A stretch of DNA of 64,000 bases. It comes from Mycolicibacterium sp. J2. GTDB taxonomy: Bacteria > Actinomycetota > Actinomycetes > Mycobacteriales > Mycobacteriaceae. The stretch covers positions 62,001-126,000 of the forward strand of contig NZ_JAPFPY010000014.1 of NCBI RefSeq assembly GCF_026240945.1. The letters run 5' to 3'. The notes beneath the pieces were generated by a model. It saw nothing but the letters and a program-made list of their open reading frames with translations, had not been told where the DNA came from and made no database searches. Shown piece after piece: positions 7,617-15,072 of the stretch (the stretch's first letter is position 1; the number at the start of each line of letters is the position of its first letter). The translations under genes were made by a program, and so were the position numbers.

Positions 7617-8576
7617 GTGTCTGGACACACCGCCCGCGCGGCCGGCCTGGCCGCCGGCTACCTCGCCGACCTGTGGTGGGCCGATCCGCAACGGGCCCAC
7701 CCGGTGGCCGCGTTCGGGACGGCCGCCGCCGCGCTGGAGCAACGGACCTACGCCGACAGCAGGGCAGCCGGCGTCGCGCACACGGCCACGCTGTTGGGTG
7801 GGCTGGCGGCGCTCGGCGTGGCCGCCGAGAAGGCCGCGGCGCGGCGCGGACCGGTGTGGACCTTCGCCGTCACCGCGGTCAGCACCTGGGTGGTGCTGGG
7901 CGGCACGTCGCTGGCCCGTACCGGCGCGCAGATGGCCGACCGGCTGGGCAGCGCAGACGTCGACGGGGCCAGGGCTCTGCTGCCGTCGCTGTGCGGCCGC
8001 GACCCGGCGGCGCTGGACGCCGACGGTCTGGCGCGCGCCGCGCTGGAATCGGTGGCCGAGAACACTTCTGATGCACAGGTCGCCCCGATTCTCTGGGGCG
8101 CGGTGGCCGGGGTGCCCGGACTGCTGGTGTATCGCGGCGCCAACACCCTGGACGCGATGATCGGGCACCATTCGCCGCGGTATGAGCGATTCGGTTGGGC
8201 GGCCGCACGTTTCGACGACGCGGTCAACTACGTCGGAGCGCGCGTGACGGGGCTGTGCGCCGTCGTCGTCTCCGGGGCACCTGCGGCTACCTGGCGCGCC
8301 TGGCGCCGTGACGCCGAGAAACACCCCAGCCCGAATGCCGGTGTCGCCGAGGCGTCCTTCGCGGGGGCACTGGGTGTGCAGTTGGGCGGGCCGACTCAGT
8401 ACGCGCACCGGCTGGAGCTGCGTCCTACCCTGGGCGACGGTCCGCCGCCGCGAGTGCAGGATCTGCGGCGCGCCGTCCGGCTGTCCCGCTCCGTTCAGGC
8501 GCTGGCCACCGCAGTCGCGGTCAGCGTCGCCGCCCGTACCGGTCGGCGAGCTTCTCTTCGGCGGTCTGCGGCGTAG
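7617..8576 (+). CDS. cobD: Cobalamin biosynthesis protein CobD (CbiB)
   Basis: This integral-membrane enzyme attaches the aminopropanol arm to adenosylcobyric acid, giving adenosylcobinamide or its phosphate. The 319-residue protein shows the family segments DPQRAHPVAAFG, LARTGAQMADRL, RAALESVAENTSDAQVAPI, NTLDAMIGHHSPRYERFGWA and HPSPNAGVAEASFAGALGV. The GTG start at 7617 is supported by a TAAGCT -10 box (7604-7609) seven bases upstream, giving a leaderless message, so the longer reading from 7569 is unlikely. The 3' end overlaps the convergent SURF1 gene by 56 bases. It works with CobC, also in this window. Confidence 0.93.
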   Translation: MSGHTARAAGLAAGYLADLWWADPQRAHPVAAFGTAAAALEQRTYADSRAAGVAHTATLLGGLAALGVAAEKAAARRGPVWTFAVTAVSTWVVLGGTSLARTGAQMADRLGSADVDGARALLPSLCGRDPAALDADGLARAALESVAENTSDAQVAPILWGAVAGVPGLLVYRGANTLDAMIGHHSPRYERFGWAAARFDDAVNYVGARVTGLCAVVVSGAPAATWRAWRRDAEKHPSPNAGVAEASFAGALGVQLGGPTQYAHRLELRPTLGDGPPPRVQDLRRAVRLSRSVQALATAVAVSVAARTGRRASLRRSAA

Positions 8577-9342
8577 TGGCCGGCGCCTCGGGGGCCGCGG
8601 CCTTCTCCCGCCGGCGTGCCTTCACCTCGGCGATGATGAAGTACCCCAGTCCGATCGGCGCGATGATGCCGAAGGCGATCCATTGGATGCCATAGGACAG
8701 GAACGGCCCGGCGTCCAGATGGGGCAGCGGGATGACGCCGAGGCCGCCGGGCTGCTTGTCCACCAATTGCAGATAGGACCCGGCCAACGGCACACCGGTC
8801 ACGTGTGACACCTGCCCCGGGTTGATCGAATACACCTGCTGCGCACCGTCGGCCCGGAACGGTTCCTTACCCAGCGCGACGGGCTCGGCATCGCGCAGCC
8901 GTGCCTCGATGGTCACCGTCCCGCCCGGCGGAGCGGCGAACGGCGGCAGCGCCGTGCCCTGTTCCGGTTTGACGTAACCCCGATCCACCAGCACCGTCGG
9001 CCCATGGTCGACCGCGAACGGGGTCAACACCTCATACGCCGGGTCACCGTCGACCGACCGCAGCCGGGCCACCACCTGCGCCTCGGGCAGATACCGCCCG
9101 GTGGCCGTCACCCGGTGCCACTGCTGATCGGGGGCCGACGAATCCTGATGGGGCAGAACGCTGGTCAATGGCACCGGGTCGGCGGACAGCGACGCGGCGA
9201 TCTGCGAGTTCTCCCGCGAGGTCCTGGTGTTCTTGCCCAGTTGCCACGGGGCCAGCACCGTGAAACACAACCAGGCGAACGCCAGCACCACGACGAACAA
9301 CGCCAGCCACTGCGGCCGGATCAGGAACGCCCAGCGCTTCAT
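8521..9342 (-). CDS. SURF1-family membrane protein (cytochrome oxidase assembly)
   Basis: A 273-residue SURF1 protein, a family that helps insert heme a into cytochrome c oxidase. It has an N-terminal membrane helix right after the start (LIRPQWLALFVVVLAFAWLC, about 6-26), then the family motif LAPWQLGKNTRTSRE. A periplasmic domain follows with VTATGRYLPE and VLVDRGYVKPEQG. A second helix lies near residues 220-240 (YGIQWIAFGIIAPIGLGYFI), before a charged C-terminal tail. The ATG at 9342 overlaps the ptpA stop (ATGA), so translation is coupled. Its last 56 bases overlap cobD tail to tail. Confidence 0.9.
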   Translation of the reverse strand: MKRWAFLIRPQWLALFVVVLAFAWLCFTVLAPWQLGKNTRTSRENSQIAASLSADPVPLTSVLPHQDSSAPDQQWHRVTATGRYLPEAQVVARLRSVDGDPAYEVLTPFAVDHGPTVLVDRGYVKPEQGTALPPFAAPPGGTVTIEARLRDAEPVALGKEPFRADGAQQVYSINPGQVSHVTGVPLAGSYLQLVDKQPGGLGVIPLPHLDAGPFLSYGIQWIAFGIIAPIGLGYFIIAEVKARRREKAAAPEAPATTPQTAEEKLADRYGRRR

Positions 9343-9821
9343 TGCTCGGCCAGCCTCTTGTCCACCCATTCGTGCAGCCCGGCCAGCGACGCGTCGATGA
9401 CGTCGAACACATCCTGGAAGTCGGGCAGCGATCCGTAGTACGGGTCCTCGACGTCGAGGGCGTAGGCCGCCGAACGCGGATCGAACGATCGCATCATCCG
9501 AAGCCGCTCGGCGGGCACCCCCATGTCCTTGAGTATCCGGGCGTGGTTGCGGCCCATCGCGATCACCATGTCGGCGGCCAGATGGTGGTCGTCGATCTGC
9601 GTGGCGCGATGGTCGGTCGGGTAACCGTGTTGACGCAATACTTGGTTGGTGCGGTGGTCGGCCGGCTCGCCGGCATGCCAGCCGCCGGTGCCCGCACTGG
9701 TCACCCGCACCACGTCGGCCAGACCGCGTTCGGCGATCTGGTGGGCGAACATCTTCTCGGCCATCGGGGACCGGCAGATATTGCCCGAGCAGATGAACGT
9801 GACGTGCAGGCCGCTAGACAC
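9339..9821 (-). CDS. ptpA: Low-molecular-weight protein tyrosine phosphatase PtpA
   Basis: A 160-residue protein-tyrosine phosphatase. In M. tuberculosis it is secreted into macrophages and blocks phagosome acidification; that role need not hold in an environmental species. The P-loop CSGNICRS places nucleophile Cys11 and Arg17, and DPYYG carries the general-acid Asp and the tyrosine pair phosphorylated by PtkA in M. tuberculosis. The GTG at 9821 lies inside the end of ptkA, overlapping it by 8 bases. The gene lies between ptkA and SURF1 in an operon. Confidence 0.94.
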   Translation of the reverse strand: MSSGLHVTFICSGNICRSPMAEKMFAHQIAERGLADVVRVTSAGTGGWHAGEPADHRTNQVLRQHGYPTDHRATQIDDHHLAADMVIAMGRNHARILKDMGVPAERLRMMRSFDPRSAAYALDVEDPYYGSLPDFQDVFDVIDASLAGLHEWVDKRLAEQ

Positions 9822-10473
9822 CCAGCACCTCCCGCAGATCCGCCATGGTCTCCACCCGGTGCAGCGGGGCCGGGGCGTCGGGGCCGTCGAAATCGGCGCT
9901 GCCGTAACCCCAGCCGACGACGACGGTGCTGATTCCGTGCTGCCCGGCGCCCTCCACGTCGTGGGAACGGTCACCGATCATCAGCACCCGCTTGGGCAGC
10001 GGGCTCAACTGCGCCAGCGCATGGGCGACAACGTCGGCCTTGGCGGCGCGGGTGCCGTCCGAGCTCGCGCCGGCGATCACCTCGAAATAGCCGTCCAGGC
10101 CGAAGTGGGCCAGGATCCGCTTGGCGGTGATCTCCGCCTTCGAGGTGGCGACGGCCAGCCGCACGCCCGCGGCGCGCAGATCGGCCAGCAGCGCCGGGAT
10201 GCCGTCGAACAGGCTGTTTATCGCCCAGCCGCGGGTGGTGTAGTCGGCGCGGTAGGCGGTGATGGCCTCGTCGACGCGGTCGCCCAGGCCCATCGTGGAC
10301 AGCGTGTGATGCATCGGCGGCCCGACGATCCGGCCGGCCAGGTCCCCGTCCGGCACCGGGACGCCGACGGTGTCCAGCGCGTACCGGAAGCTGGCGACGA
10401 TCCCGTCGGCAGAGTCGGTGAGGGTTCCGTCGAGGTCGAAGAGCACCAGCTGGGGCAGACGTGTCACCCTCAT
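9814..10473 (-). CDS. ptkA: HAD-superfamily protein at the PtkA position, short form
   Basis: A 219-residue haloacid-dehalogenase-fold protein. Motif I is FDLDGTLTD (Asp13, Asp15), motif II is AVATSKAE, the lysine lies near RAAKADV and motif IV is IGDRSHDVEGA. In M. tuberculosis the homolog acts as tyrosine kinase PtkA and phosphorylates PtpA. That protein has about 80 extra, largely disordered N-terminal residues, which are absent here: an in-frame TAG lies only a few codons upstream of the ATG. A phosphoglycolate-phosphatase-like activity is therefore also possible. It overlaps ptpA by 8 bases. Confidence 0.85.
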   Translation of the reverse strand: MRVTRLPQLVLFDLDGTLTDSADGIVASFRYALDTVGVPVPDGDLAGRIVGPPMHHTLSTMGLGDRVDEAITAYRADYTTRGWAINSLFDGIPALLADLRAAGVRLAVATSKAEITAKRILAHFGLDGYFEVIAGASSDGTRAAKADVVAHALAQLSPLPKRVLMIGDRSHDVEGAGQHGISTVVVGWGYGSADFDGPDAPAPLHRVETMADLREVLGV

Positions 10474-10522
10474 ATTGTCGCCGATGTACCTGTGCTCCCG
10501 GGCAGCGCACTACTGTCGTGCT

Positions 10523-11533
10523 GTGGTTCACGGGGTTCGGCAGGCGGCGCGCTATCACGGCGATCAGGCCGTCGAGCCCGGGATGCTGGACTTCGCCGTG
10601 AACGTCCGCGCGTCCGGACCGCCGTCTTGGCTGGTCGACCGGCTGAGCGCGCGCCTGGGTGAGCTGGGCCACTATCCGTCCGCGGCCGACACCGACCGGG
10701 CCGTGCGGGCGGTCGCCGAGCGGCACCGGCGCGGCGTCGACGAGGTCGCGCTGCTGGCCGGCGGCGCCGAGGGGTTCGCGCTGCTGCCCAATCTCGCCCC
10801 CCGGCTCGCCGCGCTGATCGCGCCGTCGTTCACCGAACCCGAGGCCGTGCTGAGCGCCGCGGGCATCCCCTTCGAGCACGTCGTGCTGGCGCCGCCGTTC
10901 GCACTGTCCGACGCCCGCGTGCCCGAGGCCGCCGACTTGGTGGTCGTCGGCAACCCGACCAATCCCACCTCGGTGCTGCACCCGGTCGACCAGATCCTTG
11001 CACTGCGTCGCCCCGGTCGCATCGTGGTGGTGGACGAGGCGTTCGCCGATGCGATCCCCGGCGAGCCGGAGTCGGTGGCCGCGCTGGCGCTGCCCGATCT
11101 GCTGGTGCTGCGCAGTCTGACCAAGACGTGGTCGCTGGCGGGCCTGCGGGTCGGTTATGCGCTGGGGGCGCCGGAGGTGCTGCAGCGCCTGACGGCACGC
11201 CGCGCGCACTGGCCGCTGGGCACGCTGCAACTGGAGGCGGTCACGGCATGCTGTGCGCCCGAGGCGGTGGCCGAGGCGCAGGCCGGTGCCCAGCGGCTTG
11301 CGGTGCTGCGCGCCGAGATGGTGGCCGGCCTGCGCGCGGCCGGTGTCGATGTGGTCGACGGCCACGCCCCGTTCGTGCTGCTGCGCGTCGCCGACGCCGA
11401 GCTGGCCCGGAAGAAGTTGGACGCCAAGGGAATCGCGGTGCGCCGCTGCGACACGTTCGTGGGACTTGACGGTGAGTATCTGCGGGCCGCGGTGCGTCCG
11501 GAGTGGCCGCTACTGGTGGAGGGCCTGCGTTGA
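10523..11533 (+). CDS. cobC: CobC-like aminotransferase (threonine-phosphate decarboxylase family)
   Basis: A 336-residue fold-type I PLP enzyme. CobC/CobD-type members make aminopropanol phosphate for cobalamin; histidinol-phosphate aminotransferases are close relatives. The PLP lysine is Lys201 in SLTKTWSLAGLRVGY, with VVGNPTNPTS and VVVDEAFADA as the conserved PLP-pocket segments. The GTG start at 10523 follows a TACTGT -10 box (10511-10516) by six bases, so the message is probably leaderless. It is divergent from ptkA and overlaps the NIF3 gene by 4 bases, as in Rv2231c-Rv2230c. Confidence 0.88.
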   Translation: MVHGVRQAARYHGDQAVEPGMLDFAVNVRASGPPSWLVDRLSARLGELGHYPSAADTDRAVRAVAERHRRGVDEVALLAGGAEGFALLPNLAPRLAALIAPSFTEPEAVLSAAGIPFEHVVLAPPFALSDARVPEAADLVVVGNPTNPTSVLHPVDQILALRRPGRIVVVDEAFADAIPGEPESVAALALPDLLVLRSLTKTWSLAGLRVGYALGAPEVLQRLTARRAHWPLGTLQLEAVTACCAPEAVAEAQAGAQRLAVLRAEMVAGLRAAGVDVVDGHAPFVLLRVADAELARKKLDAKGIAVRRCDTFVGLDGEYLRAAVRPEWPLLVEGLR

Positions 11534-12657
11534 GCGTGCGACTGTCCGATGTGATCGAGGTGCTCGATACCGCGTATCCGCCTGCCTTGGCCCATGATTG
11601 GGACTCGGTGGGGTTGGTGTGCGGGGACCCGTCCGAGCCGGTGACCTCGGTGACCGTCGCGGTGGACGCCACCGCCGCCGTCGTCGACGAGGTCCCCGAT
11701 GGTGGGCTGCTGTTGGCACACCATCCTCTGCTGCTGCGCGGTGTCGACACCGTGGCGGCCAGCACCGCGAAGGGGGCGTTGATCCACCGGCTGATCCGGT
11801 CGGGACGCTCGCTGTTCACCGCGCACACCAATGCCGACGCCGCGTCGCCCGGCGTTTCCGATGCCCTGGCCGCGGCGCTCGGGCTGCAGGTGTCCGGCGT
11901 GCTGGCGCCGGCCGAGTCCCGCGCCGACCTGGACAAGTGGGTGGTTTTCGTTCCCGCGGGTGATGCCGAGAGCCTGCGGGTTTCGTTGTTCGCGGCCGGC
12001 GCCGGGCAGATCGGTGACTACTCCTGCTGCAGCTGGAGTGTCGGCGGCACCGGGCAGTTCCTGCCGCTCGACGGTGCCAACCCGGCCATCGGCACGGTGG
12101 GCACGGTGGAACATGTGGCCGAGGACCGCGTCGAGGTGATCGCGCCGTCGGCCCGCCGCGCGGCGGTTCTGGCGGCGCTGCGCGCGGCACACCCGTACGA
12201 GGAGCCCGCCTTCGACGTGTTCGCTCTGGCGCCGCTGCCCTCCGGTGTCGGGATCGGTCGCATCGCCACCCTGCCCGAGCCGGAATCGTTGGCGGCCTTC
12301 GTCGCTCGGGTGCGCGCCAGGCTGCCCGCGACCTCGTGGGGCGTGCGGGCGGCCGGTGACCCGGAAGCGTTGGTGACGCGGGTGGCCGTCTGCGGGGGAG
12401 CGGGCGATTCGCTGCTGGACGTGGTGGCCCGCACCGACGTCCAGGTCTACCTCACCGCGGACCTACGCCACCATCCGGCCGACGAACACCGCCGCAAACA
12501 CGACACCGCCTTGGTGGACGTGGCGCACTGGGCCAGTGAATACCCCTGGTGCAGCCAGGCCGCCACGCTGATCGCCGACCGTTTCGGCAAGGAACTTCCG
12601 GTGCGCGTGAGCACGGTGCGCACCGATCCCTGGAATATCGATGAAGGACATCTGTGA
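11530..12657 (+). CDS. NIF3/YqfO-family metal-binding protein
   Basis: A 375-residue NIF3-family protein, often labelled GTP cyclohydrolase I type 2; the true activity is unclear. It has the N-terminal dimetal motif LLLAHHPLLLRG, a second histidine-containing motif FTAHTNADAA, an inserted PII-like middle domain (about 135-240) and the C-terminal block VQVYLTADLRHHPADEH. The TTG at 11530 overlaps the cobC stop (TTGA); GTG 11536 is an alternative. The operon continues without a gap into the zinc-ribbon protein. Confidence 0.88.
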   Translation: MSVRLSDVIEVLDTAYPPALAHDWDSVGLVCGDPSEPVTSVTVAVDATAAVVDEVPDGGLLLAHHPLLLRGVDTVAASTAKGALIHRLIRSGRSLFTAHTNADAASPGVSDALAAALGLQVSGVLAPAESRADLDKWVVFVPAGDAESLRVSLFAAGAGQIGDYSCCSWSVGGTGQFLPLDGANPAIGTVGTVEHVAEDRVEVIAPSARRAAVLAALRAAHPYEEPAFDVFALAPLPSGVGIGRIATLPEPESLAAFVARVRARLPATSWGVRAAGDPEALVTRVAVCGGAGDSLLDVVARTDVQVYLTADLRHHPADEHRRKHDTALVDVAHWASEYPWCSQAATLIADRFGKELPVRVSTVRTDPWNIDEGHL

Positions 12658-13385
12658 TGAAAGCTGCACTCACCCAACAGCGTTCGCTGCTGACCCTGGC
12701 CGAGCTCGACGCGGAGCTGAGCCGGGTCGAGCACCGGGCCCGTAATCTCGCCGAACAACAGGAACTCGACAAGGTGCAGGCCGAGCACCGCGCCGCCAAC
12801 GATCAGCTCGCCGTGCTGGGCATCGCCCTGGAGGACCTGGACGGCCAGGTGGCCAAGCTGGAGATCGAGATCGACGGCGTCCGGCAACGGGAGGACCGGG
12901 ACCGGGCCCTGCTCGACGGCGGATCGGTCAACCCCAAGCAGCTCTCGGAGCTGCAGCACGAACTGGAGACGCTGGAACGCCGCCAGTCCGCGTTGGAGGA
13001 TTCGATGCTGGAGATCATGGAGCGCCGGGAAGCGTTGCAGGCACAGCAGTCCGAGCAGCTCACCCGCATCGACGCGCTGCAGAACGAGCTATCGGCCGCC
13101 CAGCTGGCGCGCGACGAAGCCCTGGTCGCCATCGACCAGGCTCGCCAGGTCGGTGCCCTCCGTCGCACCGAGCTGACCTCCGGTCTGGAACCGGACCTGG
13201 TGGCGCTATACGAGAAGCAGCGCGCCAAGGGCGGTCCGGGCGCTGGACTGTTGCAGGGCAAGCGCTGCGGTGCCTGCCGCATCGAGATCGACCGCGGTGA
13301 GATGGCCCGCATCTCCGCCGCTGACGACGACGACGTGCTGCGCTGCCCGGAGTGCGGGGCGATCCTGTTGCGGATCAGGCCGTGA
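12657..13385 (+). CDS. Coiled-coil protein with C-terminal zinc ribbon
   Basis: A 242-residue protein of the Rv2229c type. Residues 1-190 form a long antiparallel coiled coil rich in Glu, Arg and Leu. The C-terminus is a zinc ribbon with CGAC and CPEC pairs (about 204-235). The fold resembles bacterial CT398/HP0958-like proteins that bind RNA or secretion partners, but the function here is unknown. The ATG at 12657 overlaps the NIF3 stop, and the gene's own stop overlaps the next start (GTGA), so translation is coupled on both sides. Confidence 0.85.
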   Translation: MKAALTQQRSLLTLAELDAELSRVEHRARNLAEQQELDKVQAEHRAANDQLAVLGIALEDLDGQVAKLEIEIDGVRQREDRDRALLDGGSVNPKQLSELQHELETLERRQSALEDSMLEIMERREALQAQQSEQLTRIDALQNELSAAQLARDEALVAIDQARQVGALRRTELTSGLEPDLVALYEKQRAKGGPGAGLLQGKRCGACRIEIDRGEMARISAADDDDVLRCPECGAILLRIRP

Positions 13386-14443
13386 AGGTCGTCGTCGAGG
13401 CCGACGGCGGTTCCCGCGGCAATCCGGGGCCGGCCGGCTACGGGGCCGTGGTGTTCAGCGCCGACCGGTCGGCGATGCTGGCCGAACGCAAGCAGTCCAT
13501 CGGGCTGGCGACCAACAACGTCGCCGAATACCGCGGCCTGATCGCGGGATTGGAGGCGGCCGCCGAGGTCGGTGCCACCGAGGTGGCGGTCTTCATGGAC
13601 TCCAAACTGGTGGTCGAGCAGATGTCGGGCCGGTGGCGTGTCAAACACCCCGACCTGCTGGAGCTGCACCGCGAGGCCGGCCAGGCGGCGCGGCGATTCA
13701 CCTCGGTGAGCTACGAATGGATTCCCCGGGAACGCAATTCACACGCCGACAGGTTGGCCAACGAGGCGATGGATGCGGCCCTGGACCCGCCTGCCGAAAA
13801 GCCGGCGGCGCCCGGCTGGACCGGTGCCCGCGGCGAACCCACCCGACTGCTGCTGCTGCGGCACGGCCAGACCGAACTGTCGGTGCATCGTCGCTACTCG
13901 GGCCGCGGCAACCCGCCGCTGACCGAACTCGGCCGCACCCAGGCAGACGCCGCGGCGCGCTACGTCGGCGAGCACGGCGGCGTAGCGGCCGTCATCTCCT
14001 CACCGCTGCAACGGGCGTACGAGACCGCCGCCGCGGCCGCCAAGGTGCTGGGCCTGGACGTCACCGTCGACGACGATCTCATCGAGACCGACTTCGGTGC
14101 CTGGGAAGGCCTGACGTTCGGTGAAGCGGCCCAACGGGATCCGGAGTTGCACGGCCGCTGGCTGCGCGATACCAGCGTCACGCCGCCCGACGGCGAGAGT
14201 TTCGACGCCGTCGCGCGGCGGGTGCGCAGCGCCAAGGATCGGATCGTCGCCGAGCATGCCGGGTCGACGGTGCTGCTGGTGTCGCACGTGACGCCGATCA
14301 AGACCATGCTGCGACTTGCCTTGGACGGCAACGCCGGAATCCTCTACCGGTTGCATCTGGACCTGGCGTCGCTGAGCGTGGCCGAGTTCTACCCGGACGG
14401 GCTGGCCTCGGTGCGACTGGTCAATCAGACGGCGTATCTGTAG
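13382..14443 (+). CDS. Bifunctional RNase HI / histidine phosphatase
   Basis: A 353-residue fusion of the Rv2228c type. The N-terminal RNase HI domain (1-135) has catalytic Asp8 (VEADGGSRGNPG), Glu49 (NVAEYRGL), Asp73 (FMDSKLV) and Asp123 (NSHADRLA), and would cut RNA in RNA-DNA hybrids. A proline-rich linker (about 135-150) leads to a phosphoglycerate-mutase-like phosphatase domain with LRHGQTE (Arg160, His161) and VLLVSHVTPIK. In M. tuberculosis the second domain has acid phosphatase/alpha-ribazole phosphatase activity, which would serve cobalamin synthesis with the nearby cob genes. The GTG at 13382 overlaps the preceding stop. Confidence 0.92.
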   Translation: MKVVVEADGGSRGNPGPAGYGAVVFSADRSAMLAERKQSIGLATNNVAEYRGLIAGLEAAAEVGATEVAVFMDSKLVVEQMSGRWRVKHPDLLELHREAGQAARRFTSVSYEWIPRERNSHADRLANEAMDAALDPPAEKPAAPGWTGARGEPTRLLLLRHGQTELSVHRRYSGRGNPPLTELGRTQADAAARYVGEHGGVAAVISSPLQRAYETAAAAAKVLGLDVTVDDDLIETDFGAWEGLTFGEAAQRDPELHGRWLRDTSVTPPDGESFDAVARRVRSAKDRIVAEHAGSTVLLVSHVTPIKTMLRLALDGNAGILYRLHLDLASLSVAEFYPDGLASVRLVNQTAYL

Positions 14444-14454
14444 ACCGGTCGGTG

Positions 14455-15024
14455 TCACGAACTGTGCAGGTGCATCCGCTCGCCGTGCACGTCGAAGATC
14501 ATGATCGCCTCGGCCGGCCCGTGCACGGTGCCGAACCAGTGCGGTGTCCACGTCGAAAACTCCACGGCCTCACCGGGTTCGATGGTGAAATCCCGCTCCC
14601 CGAGGATCAGTCGCAACCGGCCGGACAGCACGTACATCCAGTCCTGACCCTCGTGGACCGGTAACTCCGCGGGCGGCTTGTTGCGCCGCGCGCTGACCCG
14701 CACCTTGTAGGTGTGCCGCCCACCGGTGGGCCCGTTTCGGGTCAGGGGCCAGTACGTGACGCCGTGCCGGGTGTGCGAACTGCCCCGCACACGCGGGTCT
14801 TCGGACTCCGGCTCACGCAGCAGTTCGTCGGTGCTGACCGCCAGGGCCGCGGCCAGTCCGGGGAGGTGGTCCAGTGCCAGCCGCCGCTTGCCCGACTCCA
14901 GCCGGCTCAGCGTCGACACGTCGATGCTGGCCCGGGCCGCGACATCCTGCAAGGTCAGGCCCTGCTGGTTGCGCAGGTCGCGCAGTCGCTTTCGGACGGT
15001 CTCGTCCACCGAGTTTGCCTGCAT
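14455..15024 (-). CDS. XRE-family regulator with C-terminal cupin
   Basis: A 189-residue transcription factor. An XRE helix-turn-helix occupies residues 8-70 (LRDLRNQQGLTLQDVAARA followed by IDVSTLSRLESGKR). A cupin_2 sensor domain lies at about 105-185 (HEGQDWMYVLSGRLRLILGE, FTIEPGEAVEF, TPHWFGT). Proteins of this build usually repress a neighbouring oxidoreductase or transport gene and bind a small ligand in the cupin. It is divergent from the oxidoreductase/methyltransferase fusion, and a palindrome covers its own start codon, so autoregulation and control of the fusion are likely. The ligand cannot be read from the sequence. Confidence 0.88.
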   Translation of the reverse strand: MQANSVDETVRKRLRDLRNQQGLTLQDVAARASIDVSTLSRLESGKRRLALDHLPGLAAALAVSTDELLREPESEDPRVRGSSHTRHGVTYWPLTRNGPTGGRHTYKVRVSARRNKPPAELPVHEGQDWMYVLSGRLRLILGERDFTIEPGEAVEFSTWTPHWFGTVHGPAEAIMIFDVHGERMHLHSS

Positions 15025-15030
15025 GGCAAA
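15014..15030. promoter_or_regulatory. Palindromic operator over the XRE-cupin start codon
   Basis: A perfect inverted repeat TTTGCC-TGCAT-GGCAAA has the XRE-cupin start codon (15022-15024) at its centre, in the short gap before the divergent fusion gene. This is the expected position for an autoregulatory operator. Which protein binds is an inference. Confidence 0.5.
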
Positions 15031-15072
15031 TCAGCTTGGCATCCGCCGGCCATCCTCGGCAAGCTCGATGGC

